41,521 nucleotides of DNA from Bacillota bacterium (GCA_012727535.1 JAAYGU010000105.1:1-41521); one strand, 5' to 3'; counted from the stretch's first letter, positions 7,661-16,423 are shown. Program-made: numbers and translations. Notes: a model not told the origin generated them from the letters alone.

Positions 7661-9763
7661 TTGGGTAAGATTATCATTGGGGAAAAAGCTGGATTTTGTT
7701 TTGGGGTAGAACGGGCGCTCCGGATTGCGCGGGAAAGTAGAGCACAAAATACGCAACCGGTTTATATTTTAGGTTCCTTGATTCATAATCCCCGTGTCGT
7801 CGCCAAGATGGAAGCGCGTGGGATTAAGACCATTTCCGACTTGAGCGAAGCCGAGCCGGGAGGGATTTTACTAATCAGGTCGCACGGGGCCGGCCCCTCT
7901 TTGCTTAAGGCGGCGGAGGAGCGGGGTTTGCAGGTGATCGATGCCACCTGTCCGTTTGTTAAACAGGAACAGAAGCTGGCCCAGAAACTGTTGGCTGAAG
8001 GCTTTCAGGTAGTAGTGGTGGGAGAACCGCAGCATCCTGAAGTCAAGGCGGTAGTTGAGGCCGTTGACGGTCAAACCGTGGTTCTTGATCCAAAGGACCA
8101 GGCGGCGGTCGCGGCGACTAAATTTTCCGCCCGGGTCGGCTTAGTCTGTCAGACCACTCAACCACTGGAGAATCTGACCCAGGTGGTTACGGCCTTACTT
8201 CCCCGGGTGAAGGAGTTAAAAGTTTATAATACGATCTGTCATGCCACTCGCGAACGACAGGAGGAAACGGCAAAACTTGCGCGGGATGTTGATCTGTTGT
8301 TGGTCGTTGGTGGAAAGAACTCGGCGAATACGCGAAAACTTGCCGAAATTGGGGCTTCCCTGACACCAACTTATCATATAGAATCAATAAGAGAGATTGA
8401 CCCTCAATGGCTGAGAGGGAAAAACTTAATTGGGGTAACAGCCGGAGCGTCGACTCCTCAAGAGCAGATCTCCGAGGTTGTTGACTGGCTGAAAGAAAAT
8501 TCTGCAGGAGGTATAGACATGGAAGAAAATCAGATTATGAACGAGCAACCGGCGGAAGGAGTAAAGGAAGAAGTACAGTCCGAAGCGGCGGTTGACAATG
8601 GGGAGATGCTGCTAAGCTTAGAGATTCCCCGCCTCGAGGAAGGGAGCATTGTGGAGGGGATCGTGGTCGAAGTGAACAAGGAGGAGGCTTCGGTTAGCGT
8701 CGGCGGCAAGTCTGAACTGCAGATCCCCCTGCGGGAACTGACGAATGAAAATGTCGCTTCTGCCGAGGAAGTCGTTAAGAAGGGTGATAAAATAAAAGTA
8801 ATGGTCCTTAAATCGGCCGATGAAAAAACGATGCTCTCGAAGAAACGGGCCGATGAGGAGTTAGCCTGGAACAAACTGGCCGAGGATTATCAGAATCATC
8901 GCCGCCTCAGTGGTAAAATTGTCCAGGCGATTAAGGGTGGACTCCAAGTCAAGTTGGATGGAGTGACCGCATTTCTCCCGGCTTCACAGGCCGACCTCGG
9001 TTATGTTAGTGACCTATCGACCTTGGAAGGGTTGGAGGCAGAGTTTTATCTGATCGACTTTGACCGTGAGCGTCGTCGGGCGGTACTTTCCCGCCGGGAG
9101 GTACTGGAAGAGGAACGACGGGCGGTTGAGGAGAAGGTTTACAATGAATTGGCCGAAGGAGAAAAGCGCACCGGGGTGGTGACCAGACTGACACCGTTTG
9201 GCGCCTTCGTAGACTTAGACCAAGGGGTGGAGGGATTATTACATATCTCCGAGATCGCTTGGGACCGATTGCAACATCCGTCGGAACGCTTGACCGAAGG
9301 ACAGCAAATCGAGGTACTGGTGACCAAGGTTGACCGGGAAGCGAAAAGGATCTCGCTCAGTCTTAAACAGTTATCCCCTCATCCCTGGACGAACATCGAG
9401 GAAAAATACAAAGTGGGCGACCTTGTAAAAGGAAAAGTTGTCCGTCTCACTTCGTTCGGCGCCTTTGTTAATCTGGAAGAGGGGGTCGACGGACTAATTC
9501 ATGTCTCCCAATTAAGTGACCGGCGGGTTGAGAAACCAGAGGAAGTTGTCCAAGTCGGACAAGAGGTGCAGGTGAAGGTGATCAAGATCGAGCCGGAGCA
9601 GAGGAGAATTGGCTTGAGTCTGCGCGAAGCCCAGGAGGAGAAGGTCGTTAAAGAGAGTAAGGAAAGGACCGTTCCCGGCTTGGAAGACAAGCCGCTCTCT
9701 TCCAATCTTGGTGCGCTCTTAGCGGAAAAGATGGAACAGCTTAAAGGGGAAGGCACCGAATAA
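7661..9763 (+). CDS. ispH-rpsA: Fused 4-hydroxy-3-methylbut-2-enyl diphosphate reductase / ribosomal protein S1
   Basis: The 700-residue protein joins IspH (residues about 1-285), the last enzyme of the MEP isoprenoid pathway, to an S1-type RNA-binding protein. IspH cluster cysteines are C13 in GFCFGV, about C97 in ATCPFV and about C193 in TICHAT; the STPQEQ motif is also present. The C-terminal part has four S1 folds starting near residues 328, 413, 501 and 586; the last two carry the classic FGAFVDL and FGAFVNL turns. Such fusions are known in clostridia. The start is a TTG eight bases after GGCGGAGG. A second, stronger ribosome site plus in-frame ATG lies exactly at the domain junction (8506-8521). 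Confidence 0.95.
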   Translation: MGKIIIGEKAGFCFGVERALRIARESRAQNTQPVYILGSLIHNPRVVAKMEARGIKTISDLSEAEPGGILLIRSHGAGPSLLKAAEERGLQVIDATCPFVKQEQKLAQKLLAEGFQVVVVGEPQHPEVKAVVEAVDGQTVVLDPKDQAAVAATKFSARVGLVCQTTQPLENLTQVVTALLPRVKELKVYNTICHATRERQEETAKLARDVDLLLVVGGKNSANTRKLAEIGASLTPTYHIESIREIDPQWLRGKNLIGVTAGASTPQEQISEVVDWLKENSAGGIDMEENQIMNEQPAEGVKEEVQSEAAVDNGEMLLSLEIPRLEEGSIVEGIVVEVNKEEASVSVGGKSELQIPLRELTNENVASAEEVVKKGDKIKVMVLKSADEKTMLSKKRADEELAWNKLAEDYQNHRRLSGKIVQAIKGGLQVKLDGVTAFLPASQADLGYVSDLSTLEGLEAEFYLIDFDRERRRAVLSRREVLEEERRAVEEKVYNELAEGEKRTGVVTRLTPFGAFVDLDQGVEGLLHISEIAWDRLQHPSERLTEGQQIEVLVTKVDREAKRISLSLKQLSPHPWTNIEEKYKVGDLVKGKVVRLTSFGAFVNLEEGVDGLIHVSQLSDRRVEKPEEVVQVGQEVQVKVIKIEPEQRRIGLSLREAQEEKVVKESKERTVPGLEDKPLSSNLGALLAEKMEQLKGEGTE
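8506..8521 (+). promoter_or_regulatory. Internal ribosome-binding site and ATG at the IspH/S1 junction
   Basis: AGGAGGT at 8506-8512 is followed after six bases by an in-frame ATG at 8519. This is a better site than the one at the gene's own TTG start. Initiation here would give a free 414-residue S1-like protein from the same mRNA. Confidence 0.6.
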
Positions 9764-9821
9764 AGCAGTATCCCCCAGATTGTTTTTAATAATTTAATTT
9801 GCGATTGGGAATTGAACAAAG

Positions 9822-9848
9822 ACATCAGCGACGGCTGGTGTTTTTTTT
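9822..9848 (+). terminator. Rho-independent terminator after ispH-rpsA
   Basis: ACATCAGC (9822-9829) pairs with GCTGGTGT (9834-9841), with one T-G wobble and a 4-base loop, and runs into eight T. It closes the asp23-to-rpsA gene run. Confidence 0.85.
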
Positions 9849-9993
9849 CTCCTTTTGAATTGGATTTTACCATAGTGGGATAATAAAATTCGAAAAGAAT
9901 TCACAAGAGAAAAGCTGTGCTCTTGGTCAGGAACAAGCGTACTGGTAGATAAGGTAAGGAAGAATGAATAAACCGGAAAAAGGAGGGAGAAGA

Positions 9994-10674
9994 ATGAACC
10001 TGGGAGTAATTCTGTTAATCGGAACAGGGATTTTGATCCTTTTAGGCCTGGCCCAACAGGTACTAGACCGGCTCTACCTTAATGATAGACAAGCCTTACT
10101 GATTTTAGCCGCGATGGTCCTGGGCAGTTTTATTGATATCCCATTATTCCGGGGTACACCTGCCCTGAGTATTAATGTTGGTGGAGCCATTATTCCATTG
10201 GCGCTGAGCATCTACGTTTTGAGCAGGGCGGGAACACATAAAGAGACGACCCGAGGGCTATTGGGAACCCTGCTCATTGGCGCGCTCATCTACGGCGGAT
10301 CTAAACTCTACGCTTTTGACATCGACCGCGGCTGGCTCGAACCACAGTATTTATGGGGGATCATTGCCGGAGTGACCGCCTATCTGATCGGACGTTCACG
10401 GCGGCTGGCCTTTATCGGGGCGACGCTCGGTATTATCCTGGCCGATATAGCCCATGCCATTGAGGCGGCTCTGACCGGAATAGATGCCCCAACCAGCATT
10501 GGCGGGGCGGGCGTCCTGGATACCATCGTCCTGGCCGGGCTGATTGGGGTGCTTTTTGCGGAAGTGATCGGCGAGTCCCGGGAACGCCTACAAGGCGGAC
10601 CGGTGCGTTCGGAGGAACGCCCGGAACAGTTGGAAGAACCGGAACAGCGGGAAGGAGGAGAAGAGCATGGTTAG
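9994..10674 (+). CDS. DUF1614 family membrane protein
   Basis: The 226-residue protein is strongly hydrophobic with about six to seven membrane segments and matches the DUF1614 family, whose function is unknown. The stretch ILAAMVLGSFIDIPLF and the following INVGGAIIPLALSIYVL are typical. The C-terminal tail is charged and rich in E, R and Q. Start ATG 9994 follows AAGGAGGGAG; an upstream in-frame ATG at 9964 lacks a good site. Its stop overlaps the spoIIP start, and this pairing suggests a spore-related role. Confidence 0.75.
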   Translation: MNLGVILLIGTGILILLGLAQQVLDRLYLNDRQALLILAAMVLGSFIDIPLFRGTPALSINVGGAIIPLALSIYVLSRAGTHKETTRGLLGTLLIGALIYGGSKLYAFDIDRGWLEPQYLWGIIAGVTAYLIGRSRRLAFIGATLGIILADIAHAIEAALTGIDAPTSIGGAGVLDTIVLAGLIGVLFAEVIGESRERLQGGPVRSEERPEQLEEPEQREGGEEHG

Positions 10675-11785
10675 TCCCCGGCGCACTGTGTTATGCCTTC
10701 TGGTAATCCTACTCCTCGCGCGGGCCTTTCCGGCCAGGGGAGAGATAGAAAGGGCTGATGGGTATTTTACTTTGGTCGACCGGGAAGGGCGCACGATTTG
10801 CCGGACTGCCCACCAGGTACATGAGGGTGATCAGTATTTAGCGGCTGATAATGTACTGTATGAAGTGGAAGAGATTAGGGAAGATACCGCTCATGTGCGT
10901 TTTGTTAAGCGGGTGAATCTGGAGGCAATGGTGAATCCCTCCTTGTTTACCCGGATTAAAACGGCGGTTGCGGGGTTTTTCCAAGGAAAAGCTTTGGTCC
11001 AAGGGGAAAACCGACCGATTGCCATCTATCATACTCATTCGGCCGAATCTTACGTTCCGACCGATGGTACCGACAGCATCCCCGGAGACGGTGGGATCCT
11101 GCAGGTCGGCGAGAGTTTAGCCCAATCTTTACGCGAAAAAGGAGTCAATGTTATTCATAGCAAAACTTCGCATGAACCACATGATGCGATGGCCTACGAC
11201 CGTTCCCGGCGGACCGCGGTCGAATTGCTCAAGAAAAACCCCATTGCCCTGATTGATCTGCACCGCGATGCGGTTCCTCCAGAGGAGTATAAGGATGAGG
11301 TAAATAATACTCCTGTCACCAAAGCCCAACTGGTGGTCGGCCGCCAAAATCCAAACCGGAAAGCAAACGAAGCTTTTGCTTACCAGGTCAAAGCAGCCGT
11401 CGATCGGAAATATCCGGGTTTGGTTAAAGGTATCTTTTACGGCAAAGGCAAATATAACCAGGATTTGGCACCACGTTTACTCCTGGTTGAGATGGGCACC
11501 CATACCAACAGCAGGGAAGAGGCGGAACGAGGCGCCGCGATCTTTGCTGCAGCTGCCCATGAGGTGTTGACGGTGGCGAAGACCAGCCAAAGGGCGGTCG
11601 GGAGTGGTTCTTCCCGTGCCGTGCTCTGGATCATTGGCCTCGTGGGTGCCGGGGTTATCCTTTATCTCCTGCTGAACAGCAGTTGGAGTAAGATCCGAAG
11701 TGAGGTTGGGCACGTCACCGGAGAGGTTAATCCGGAGGTGCCAGGCGAAGAGGAACCGCCTCAAGAGCCGCCCGGGGAGGGATGA
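10667..11785 (+). CDS. spoIIP: Stage II sporulation protein P
   Basis: SpoIIP is the peptidoglycan amidase/endopeptidase that works with SpoIID and SpoIIM at the septum during forespore engulfment. The 372-residue protein has an N-terminal export segment, then the zinc amidase domain with HTHSAESYVP (about residue 122), IDLHRD (about 197) and VEMGTHTNSREEAER (about 275). A membrane segment (about residues 323-342) near the C-terminus, followed by an acidic tail, is unusual in position but could hold the protein in the membrane. The start overlaps the DUF1614 stop by 8 bases. Confidence 0.93.
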   Translation: MVSPRRTVLCLLVILLLARAFPARGEIERADGYFTLVDREGRTICRTAHQVHEGDQYLAADNVLYEVEEIREDTAHVRFVKRVNLEAMVNPSLFTRIKTAVAGFFQGKALVQGENRPIAIYHTHSAESYVPTDGTDSIPGDGGILQVGESLAQSLREKGVNVIHSKTSHEPHDAMAYDRSRRTAVELLKKNPIALIDLHRDAVPPEEYKDEVNNTPVTKAQLVVGRQNPNRKANEAFAYQVKAAVDRKYPGLVKGIFYGKGKYNQDLAPRLLLVEMGTHTNSREEAERGAAIFAAAAHEVLTVAKTSQRAVGSGSSRAVLWIIGLVGAGVILYLLLNSSWSKIRSEVGHVTGEVNPEVPGEEEPPQEPPGEG

Positions 11786-11788
11786 AGC

Positions 11789-12220
11789 TTTAAGGTCATC
11801 TACTACTGGGCGGGGAATAATGCGCTAGCACCGCTGATGGCCGCTATCCATCTCGGCTTTCTACCATCCCGGGTTAGTACCCAAGCCGAATTAGAGTTCG
11901 TCCGGAAAACCGCGGTCTGTATCCCTTGGCACCAGGGGTGTACAAAGCGGGAATATGGCTCATTAATATTCATCGGGCACCATCCCCCAGCGGAGGTTTA
12001 TATTCTGCCGGTTGGGAAAAAGGCAGGATTGGTACTGAAGACCTTCACCGCAGCCGTAACTCTACTTGGCGATGATCCCATAAACTACCGTTTGGTCGAT
12101 TGTGAAACCGTACTCAAGAAAAGAGCAAAAAATGGGGTTTTTCTTTCCCGTCTTAGCTGTACAACCTATAATTTAATTGGTTCAATGGTAACTGCCGTCC
12201 AAAAGGGGTTAACAGAGTGA
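11789..12220 (+). CDS. DUF3189 family protein with no normal start codon
   Basis: The product (about 143 residues) resembles its downstream neighbour: KVIYYWAGNNALAPLMAAI here against KVIYHCYGRAHSSVIAAYL there, with AAVTLLGDDPINYRLVD later on. Function of DUF3189 is unknown; it is found in spore formers. Homology begins at 11792, just after a TTT codon where the start should be, with a GGGGAGGG stretch at the right distance. The first ordinary start in frame is ATG 11837, which would remove the conserved first strand and has no ribosome site. The frame is the same as spoIIP, separated by its TGA at 11783-11785. It may start at an unusual codon, be read through, or be decaying. Confidence 0.55.
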   Translation, partial: FKVIYYWAGNNALAPLMAAIHLGFLPSRVSTQAELEFVRKTAVCIPWHQGCTKREYGSLIFIGHHPPAEVYILPVGKKAGLVLKTFTAAVTLLGDDPINYRLVDCETVLKKRAKNGVFLSRLSCTTYNLIGSMVTAVQKGLTE

Positions 12221-12711
12221 AAGTAATCTACCATTGCTACGGCCGGGCGCATTCCTCGGTGATTGCCGCTTACTTACACCTCGGCAAGCTGCCCATGCAA
12301 GGGCCGGTTACGAAAGAACAGATTATGGCCGTTCCCGAGTTTGATTTAGCAGAGGCCGCAGATTGGGGGCGACCCTATTTTGTAGGCAAGGATACGGATG
12401 CCAATGAGGTCTTTATTTTGGGTCTGAACAGCCAGACCCAAATTTGTTCCCAACTAATCTATAGTTTGGCTTGCCATTTAAGGATGGCGGACCAGCTCAT
12501 CATGGTGAATACCTTGACCGCGATCGGTTTATTGACAAGGGTGGGGGGATTTCTTTCCAAGCAAATTAGATGGCATCGACTGGGTAAGCCCTTAGCGGCC
12601 CGGGGGATAGTCTCCTCCCTACCCAAATTAAGAAGTCTGGTCACCGCGGTTAAAATCCAGTTGCAGAAGGAGGAGCCCGATGCAGAAGAAAAAGCTGATT
12701 ATCATTACTGA
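12217..12711 (+). CDS. DUF3189 family protein
   Basis: The 164-residue protein belongs to DUF3189, a family of unknown function in spore-forming Firmicutes. It has the usual N-terminus MKVIYHCYGRAHSSVIAAYL and then QIMAVPEFDLAEAADWGRPY. It starts at GTG 12217, overlapping the stop of the preceding paralogue (GTGA), so the two are coupled. Its C-terminus overlaps the next gene by 32 bases. Unlike the upstream copy it keeps the small H/C/Y/G-rich loop after the first strand, so it may be the working copy. Confidence 0.75.
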   Translation: MKVIYHCYGRAHSSVIAAYLHLGKLPMQGPVTKEQIMAVPEFDLAEAADWGRPYFVGKDTDANEVFILGLNSQTQICSQLIYSLACHLRMADQLIMVNTLTAIGLLTRVGGFLSKQIRWHRLGKPLAARGIVSSLPKLRSLVTAVKIQLQKEEPDAEEKADYHY

Positions 12712-13249
12712 TGGTGACCATACCGCCCGGGAAACGATTGAAAAAGCAGGTGCCAACCTGGGACTGCATACGATTTCTGCTTCGGGAGGTAACCCGACGG
12801 TGCTTCCGGCGGAAGAAGTGAAAAGAAAGATTACTGAAGCAGAGCAGGAGCTCCTCCTGATGATGGTGGATGATGCCGGTTTCCGGGCAAAAGGCCCGGG
12901 GGAAAGGGTCTTAGAAGCGCTCTGGCAAGACGAGCGTTTTTCCGTATTGGGAGTGGTGGCGGTGGCTTCGAATACGGAGGGGGTGGTCGGCGTACCGGTT
13001 GATTTCTCCGTGACTAGAGAGGGAAAGATCCATTGGGGTCCGGTTAATAAAGAAGGTAAACCTGAACCGGAGGGGCGCTTAAGAGTGGAAGGGGATACCG
13101 TGGATGTGCTCAATGGGTTGCCAATCCCGTTAATCGTCGGGATTGGCGATATTGGAAAAATGGAGCACGCCGACGACAAGGAGCAAGGGGCCAAGATTAC
13201 CACCCTAGCGATCCGGGAAATCCTTAAATTTCACGGATTGAAACCTTAA
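12680..13249 (+). CDS. spoVAE: Stage V sporulation protein AE, SpoVAE/AEa type
   Basis: The 189-residue soluble protein matches the SpoVAE (AEa-like) family, linked to the spoVA system that moves dipicolinic acid into and out of the spore. Typical features are LIIITDGDHTARETIEKA at the start, SASGGNPT, MMVDDAGF and IVGIGDIGKMEHADD. It lacks membrane segments, unlike the separate membrane protein SpoVAEb. The start ATG 12680 follows AAGGAGGAG. It closes a spore gene run (DUF1614, spoIIP, DUF3189 pair); no other spoVA genes are visible here. Confidence 0.82.
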   Translation: MQKKKLIIITDGDHTARETIEKAGANLGLHTISASGGNPTVLPAEEVKRKITEAEQELLLMMVDDAGFRAKGPGERVLEALWQDERFSVLGVVAVASNTEGVVGVPVDFSVTREGKIHWGPVNKEGKPEPEGRLRVEGDTVDVLNGLPIPLIVGIGDIGKMEHADDKEQGAKITTLAIREILKFHGLKP

Positions 13250-13357
13250 GCCAGCCCGTCAGAATCTCCGTGTGGGCCGAATGGTGTTTCCTTGTTCCGG
13301 TGAATTATCATACGAGTGGCGAGTTGTATTTTCTATGTAGAATTTGAAGAATAAGGG

Positions 13358-14326
13358 GTGAGGCGGATTAAGATCGGAATTCCCCGCGCACTTTTATATT
13401 TTTGGTATGGTCCGGCTTGGCGGGTTTTTTTCCAAGAGATGGGGTTGACCCCGCTAGTTTCGGGTCCGACGGGCAAAGAGATCCTTAACGCCGGGGTGAA
13501 AGCCGCGGTGGAGGAGGTTTGTTTGCCAGTAAAAATTTTTCTGGGCCATAGTCTGACAATGCAAACCCAATGTGATTGCTTGCTTACTCCCCGGTATATT
13601 AGTGTCAACAAGGGAGAGTTTATCTGCCCTAAATTTATGGGCCTTCCGGAGATGACCCGGCAGGCGGTCGGTACCGGCCGTCAGTTAATCTGGAAAAGCG
13701 ACCACAAATGCCATTGGGGCTCGCTCAAAGCTTTACCGCGAGAAATAACCTCCGGTTATGCACAGAGTAGGGTGAAGAAAAGTTTGAAAAAGGCGAAGGC
13801 GGCCCTGGAAGCTTACCACTTGTTGATGCAAGGAGGACTGTTACCGTTGGAGGCCGAGACAGCGCTGCTGAAGGGGAGTCAGCCGTCGGCCGCGGACTAC
13901 GAACCGGCTATAGGGTTGATTGGTCATCCCTATTGTCTGCATGATGCTTTTATTAACCTGGGGACTGTTCAATTATTACGGGAGCAGGGATTTAAAGTCT
14001 TGGTTCCGGAGATGTTTCCCGCCCGGCAGATTGCCTTGGAACTCAGGGATCTACCCAAACCCTTGTTTTGGACTTTAGGACAACGCATCTTAGGGGCCTT
14101 CCGTCTGATGTGGAAGAAAGGGGTGGCCGGAGTAGTCTATCTTAGTGCTTTTGCCTGCGGACCGGAGGCGTTGATTGGCGAGATGGTCAAGCGGGAGAGT
14201 AAAGCCGCAGGTCTGCCGCTTTTACAGCTGGATCTGGATGAGCATTCGGGGGAAGCCGGGTTCATTACCAGAATGGAGGCGTTTTTGGATCTACTAAAGC
14301 GAAAGAGGAGATACAGTTGCGTCTGA
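13358..14326 (+). CDS. Acyl-CoA dehydratase activase-related protein (DUF2229)
   Basis: The 322-residue protein belongs to the DUF2229 family, found fused or next to activators of 2-hydroxyacyl-CoA dehydratases. It begins IKIGIPRALLYFWYG and has conserved cysteines that could hold an iron-sulfur cluster: EEVCLPVKIFLGH, CDCLLTPRY, FICPKFMG and AFACGPEALIGE. It ends with DEHSGEAGFITRMEAFLDLL, which recurs in the next protein. The GTG start at 13358 is tentative because its ribosome site is poor. It overlaps the next gene by 10 bases. The exact biochemical role of free-standing DUF2229 proteins is not established. Confidence 0.8.
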   Translation: MRRIKIGIPRALLYFWYGPAWRVFFQEMGLTPLVSGPTGKEILNAGVKAAVEEVCLPVKIFLGHSLTMQTQCDCLLTPRYISVNKGEFICPKFMGLPEMTRQAVGTGRQLIWKSDHKCHWGSLKALPREITSGYAQSRVKKSLKKAKAALEAYHLLMQGGLLPLEAETALLKGSQPSAADYEPAIGLIGHPYCLHDAFINLGTVQLLREQGFKVLVPEMFPARQIALELRDLPKPLFWTLGQRILGAFRLMWKKGVAGVVYLSAFACGPEALIGEMVKRESKAAGLPLLQLDLDEHSGEAGFITRMEAFLDLLKRKRRYSCV

Positions 14327-15414
14327 CTTTTCCCCATATGGGTTTGTTATCGATCCCCGTGGAAACCCTGATTAACGGTTTGGGCCATGAGGCCGTGGTC
14401 GCCCCGCCGACCAATAAACGCACCTTTGAGTTGGGTGCGCAATTTTCTCCGGAAGCAGCCTGCTTACCGTTTAAGGTCAACCTTGGTAACTTTATCGAAG
14501 CTTTAGAGCAGGGGGCGGAGGGGATACTGGCGGCCGGGGGTACCGGTCCGTGCCGCTTTGGCTATTACGCGCAGATCCAACAGCAGATTCTTCATGATTT
14601 AGGGTATAAATTCCAATTGTTATTGCTTGATCCACCGAAGGGCCGGACGAGAGAACTCTACCGTGCGTTGAAGATTCTTCTAAAATACCGCCGTCCCGAT
14701 CAGGTGGTGCGCCTAGTTAACCTGGCCTGGAGGAAGGCGCAGTGGTTGGACCGGGGGAATAAGCTCTTCCGTTATTTTCTGCCCCGGAGCAAAGACCAAG
14801 GAGCAGCAGGGCGCTGTTATGAAGAGTTTTTAGCCAAGGTCCGCCGGGAACCATTGAGTGGGCAACTCCCGCTGCACTACCGTGATTTATCCACGAAACT
14901 GGAGACCCTTGCCACCGGGTCGTCGGCTGAAACAATCCTACGAGTGAAGATCATCGGCGAGATCTATATGGTGTTGGAACCGCGGGTCAATTTCCACCTA
15001 GAAACGGTCTTGGGCAGGATGGGAGTGGAGGTTGTTCGGCCTTTATCAATCTCCCAATGGGTAGAGGAGCATTTGTTAGGGGTTTTCTTTCCAGGACATA
15101 AACAAAGAACCATTTTACTGTCTGAGCCTTTTCTCCCTTCGTTTGTTGGCGGACATGGACGGGAGACCATCGCCGAACTTGTGGATGCGGGCGTTAACCG
15201 GTTGGATGGGGTCATTCAGGTTCTACCTTTTACCTGTATGCCGGAGATTGTAGCACAAAGTATTACGCCGGAAGTGAGTAAAGTCTATGGGATCCCGGTT
15301 TTAACCTTGGTCATTGACGAACACTCGGGGGAAGTGGGGATGATGACACGGTTGGAGGCGTTTGTTGATTTGATGCGACGGAAGAAAGCGATGATGAGGG
15401 AAGTGAGCAATTGA
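14317..15414 (+). CDS. CoA-dehydratase activase-related protein (second DUF2229-like)
   Basis: The 365-residue protein looks like the companion DUF2229-like component. It begins FPHMGLLSIPVETLINGLGH, has cysteines in EAACLPFKVNLG, GPCRFGYY and PFTCMPEIVAQS, and ends DEHSGEVGMMTRLEAFVDLM, matching the end of the preceding protein. The shared pattern DEHSGExGxxTRxEAFxDL suggests the two are distant paralogues. The start is TTG 14317 inside the previous gene, and the stop overlaps the following gene, so the three are one coupled unit. Confidence 0.78.
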   Translation: MRLTFPHMGLLSIPVETLINGLGHEAVVAPPTNKRTFELGAQFSPEAACLPFKVNLGNFIEALEQGAEGILAAGGTGPCRFGYYAQIQQQILHDLGYKFQLLLLDPPKGRTRELYRALKILLKYRRPDQVVRLVNLAWRKAQWLDRGNKLFRYFLPRSKDQGAAGRCYEEFLAKVRREPLSGQLPLHYRDLSTKLETLATGSSAETILRVKIIGEIYMVLEPRVNFHLETVLGRMGVEVVRPLSISQWVEEHLLGVFFPGHKQRTILLSEPFLPSFVGGHGRETIAELVDAGVNRLDGVIQVLPFTCMPEIVAQSITPEVSKVYGIPVLTLVIDEHSGEVGMMTRLEAFVDLMRRKKAMMREVSN

Positions 15415-16388
15415 ATAGGAACGAGCTTTTTTTCGGGGTAGATGTGGGTTCCGTCAGCACCAACCTGGTGGCTATGGAGCCAACGGGGCAGGTGGTCAAG
15501 AAAGTTTACCTCCGCACGGAGGGTAATCCGGTGGCGGCAGTGCAAAAAATCTTCACTCAGCTCGGCCGGGAATTTGCCAAGGCGAAAGTATTGGGGGTGG
15601 GGGTGACCGGTTCAGGCCGCCAGTTGATTGGCGCTATTTTAGGAGCCGACGTCGTAAAGAACGAAATTACAGCGCACGGGGTGGCGGCCTTACAGGCGGA
15701 ACCTAAGGTCCGAACGGTCGTCGAGATTGGTGGCCAGGATTCAAAGATTATTATTCTCCGGGACGGGGTGGCGGTTGATTTTGGGATGAATACGGTTTGC
15801 GCTGCCGGAACCGGTTCCTTTCTTGATCAACAAGCTAACCGGCTTAACCTTCCGGTCTCTGAATTGGGCACCCTCGCGCTCCGCGCCCGGCATCCGGTAC
15901 GGATCGCCGGGCGATGTTCGGTTTTTGCCGAATCGGAAATGATCCACAAACAACAGATGGGTCATCGCCTGGAGGATATTGTGGCTGGGCTGTGTGCGGC
16001 GCTCGTGCGCAACTATTTAAATAATGTCGCCAAGGGGAAGGAGATCCAGCCGCCGGTTCTTTTTCAGGGTGGGGTGGCGGCTAATGCCGGCATTAAAAAA
16101 GCCTTTGAAGATGAATTGGGTTTTCCCGTTATTGTCCCGCAGTATTATGATGTGATGGGGGCGTGGGGAGCAGCCCTGATTGCCCGTGAGGAACAGGTAA
16201 ACTACCAAAAGACGAGTTTCCGTGGGCTTAAGTTCTGTGAAGAGGAGATCAAGATTAGCAGTTTTGAATGCCCAGATTGTGCGAATCGCTGTGAAGTAAT
16301 TACGGTGATGGTTGCCGGGGCCAAAATCTCCGGCTGGGGGGACCGTTGTGGAAAGTGGCAGAGGATAAACACTGAGGCCACGGGTTAA
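15411..16388 (+). CDS. Acyl-CoA dehydratase activase (BcrAD/BadFG ATPase family)
   Basis: The 325-residue protein is an ASKHA-fold ATPase of the type that drives ATP-dependent electron transfer into 2-hydroxyacyl-CoA dehydratases or benzoyl-CoA reductases. Motifs are FFGVDVGSVSTNLV (phosphate 1), EIGGQDSKIIIL (phosphate 2), NTVCAAGTGSFLDQQA, with a cluster cysteine, and GRCSVFAESEM, the second cluster cysteine. A C-terminal extension with CPDCANRC and a later DRCGKW is present. The TTG start overlaps the previous stop. No dehydratase subunits (HgdB/HgdC) are present nearby, so the partner is unknown. Confidence 0.85.
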   Translation: MNRNELFFGVDVGSVSTNLVAMEPTGQVVKKVYLRTEGNPVAAVQKIFTQLGREFAKAKVLGVGVTGSGRQLIGAILGADVVKNEITAHGVAALQAEPKVRTVVEIGGQDSKIIILRDGVAVDFGMNTVCAAGTGSFLDQQANRLNLPVSELGTLALRARHPVRIAGRCSVFAESEMIHKQQMGHRLEDIVAGLCAALVRNYLNNVAKGKEIQPPVLFQGGVAANAGIKKAFEDELGFPVIVPQYYDVMGAWGAALIAREEQVNYQKTSFRGLKFCEEEIKISSFECPDCANRCEVITVMVAGAKISGWGDRCGKWQRINTEATG

Positions 16389-16423
16389 AATAAGATGGAA
16401 TTTTCGACAAAAAGAGGCTAAGG

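Noticed and set aside
11783-11785. Selenocysteine readthrough of the spoIIP TGA
   Set aside because: No bacterial SECIS-like hairpin is evident right after the TGA, and SpoIIP has no family member with Sec at this place.
12628-13203. 191-codon open frame on the - strand across spoVAE
   Set aside because: It is antisense to a well-supported gene, has no ribosome site and codes for a low-complexity S/P-rich chain, as expected of a shadow frame.
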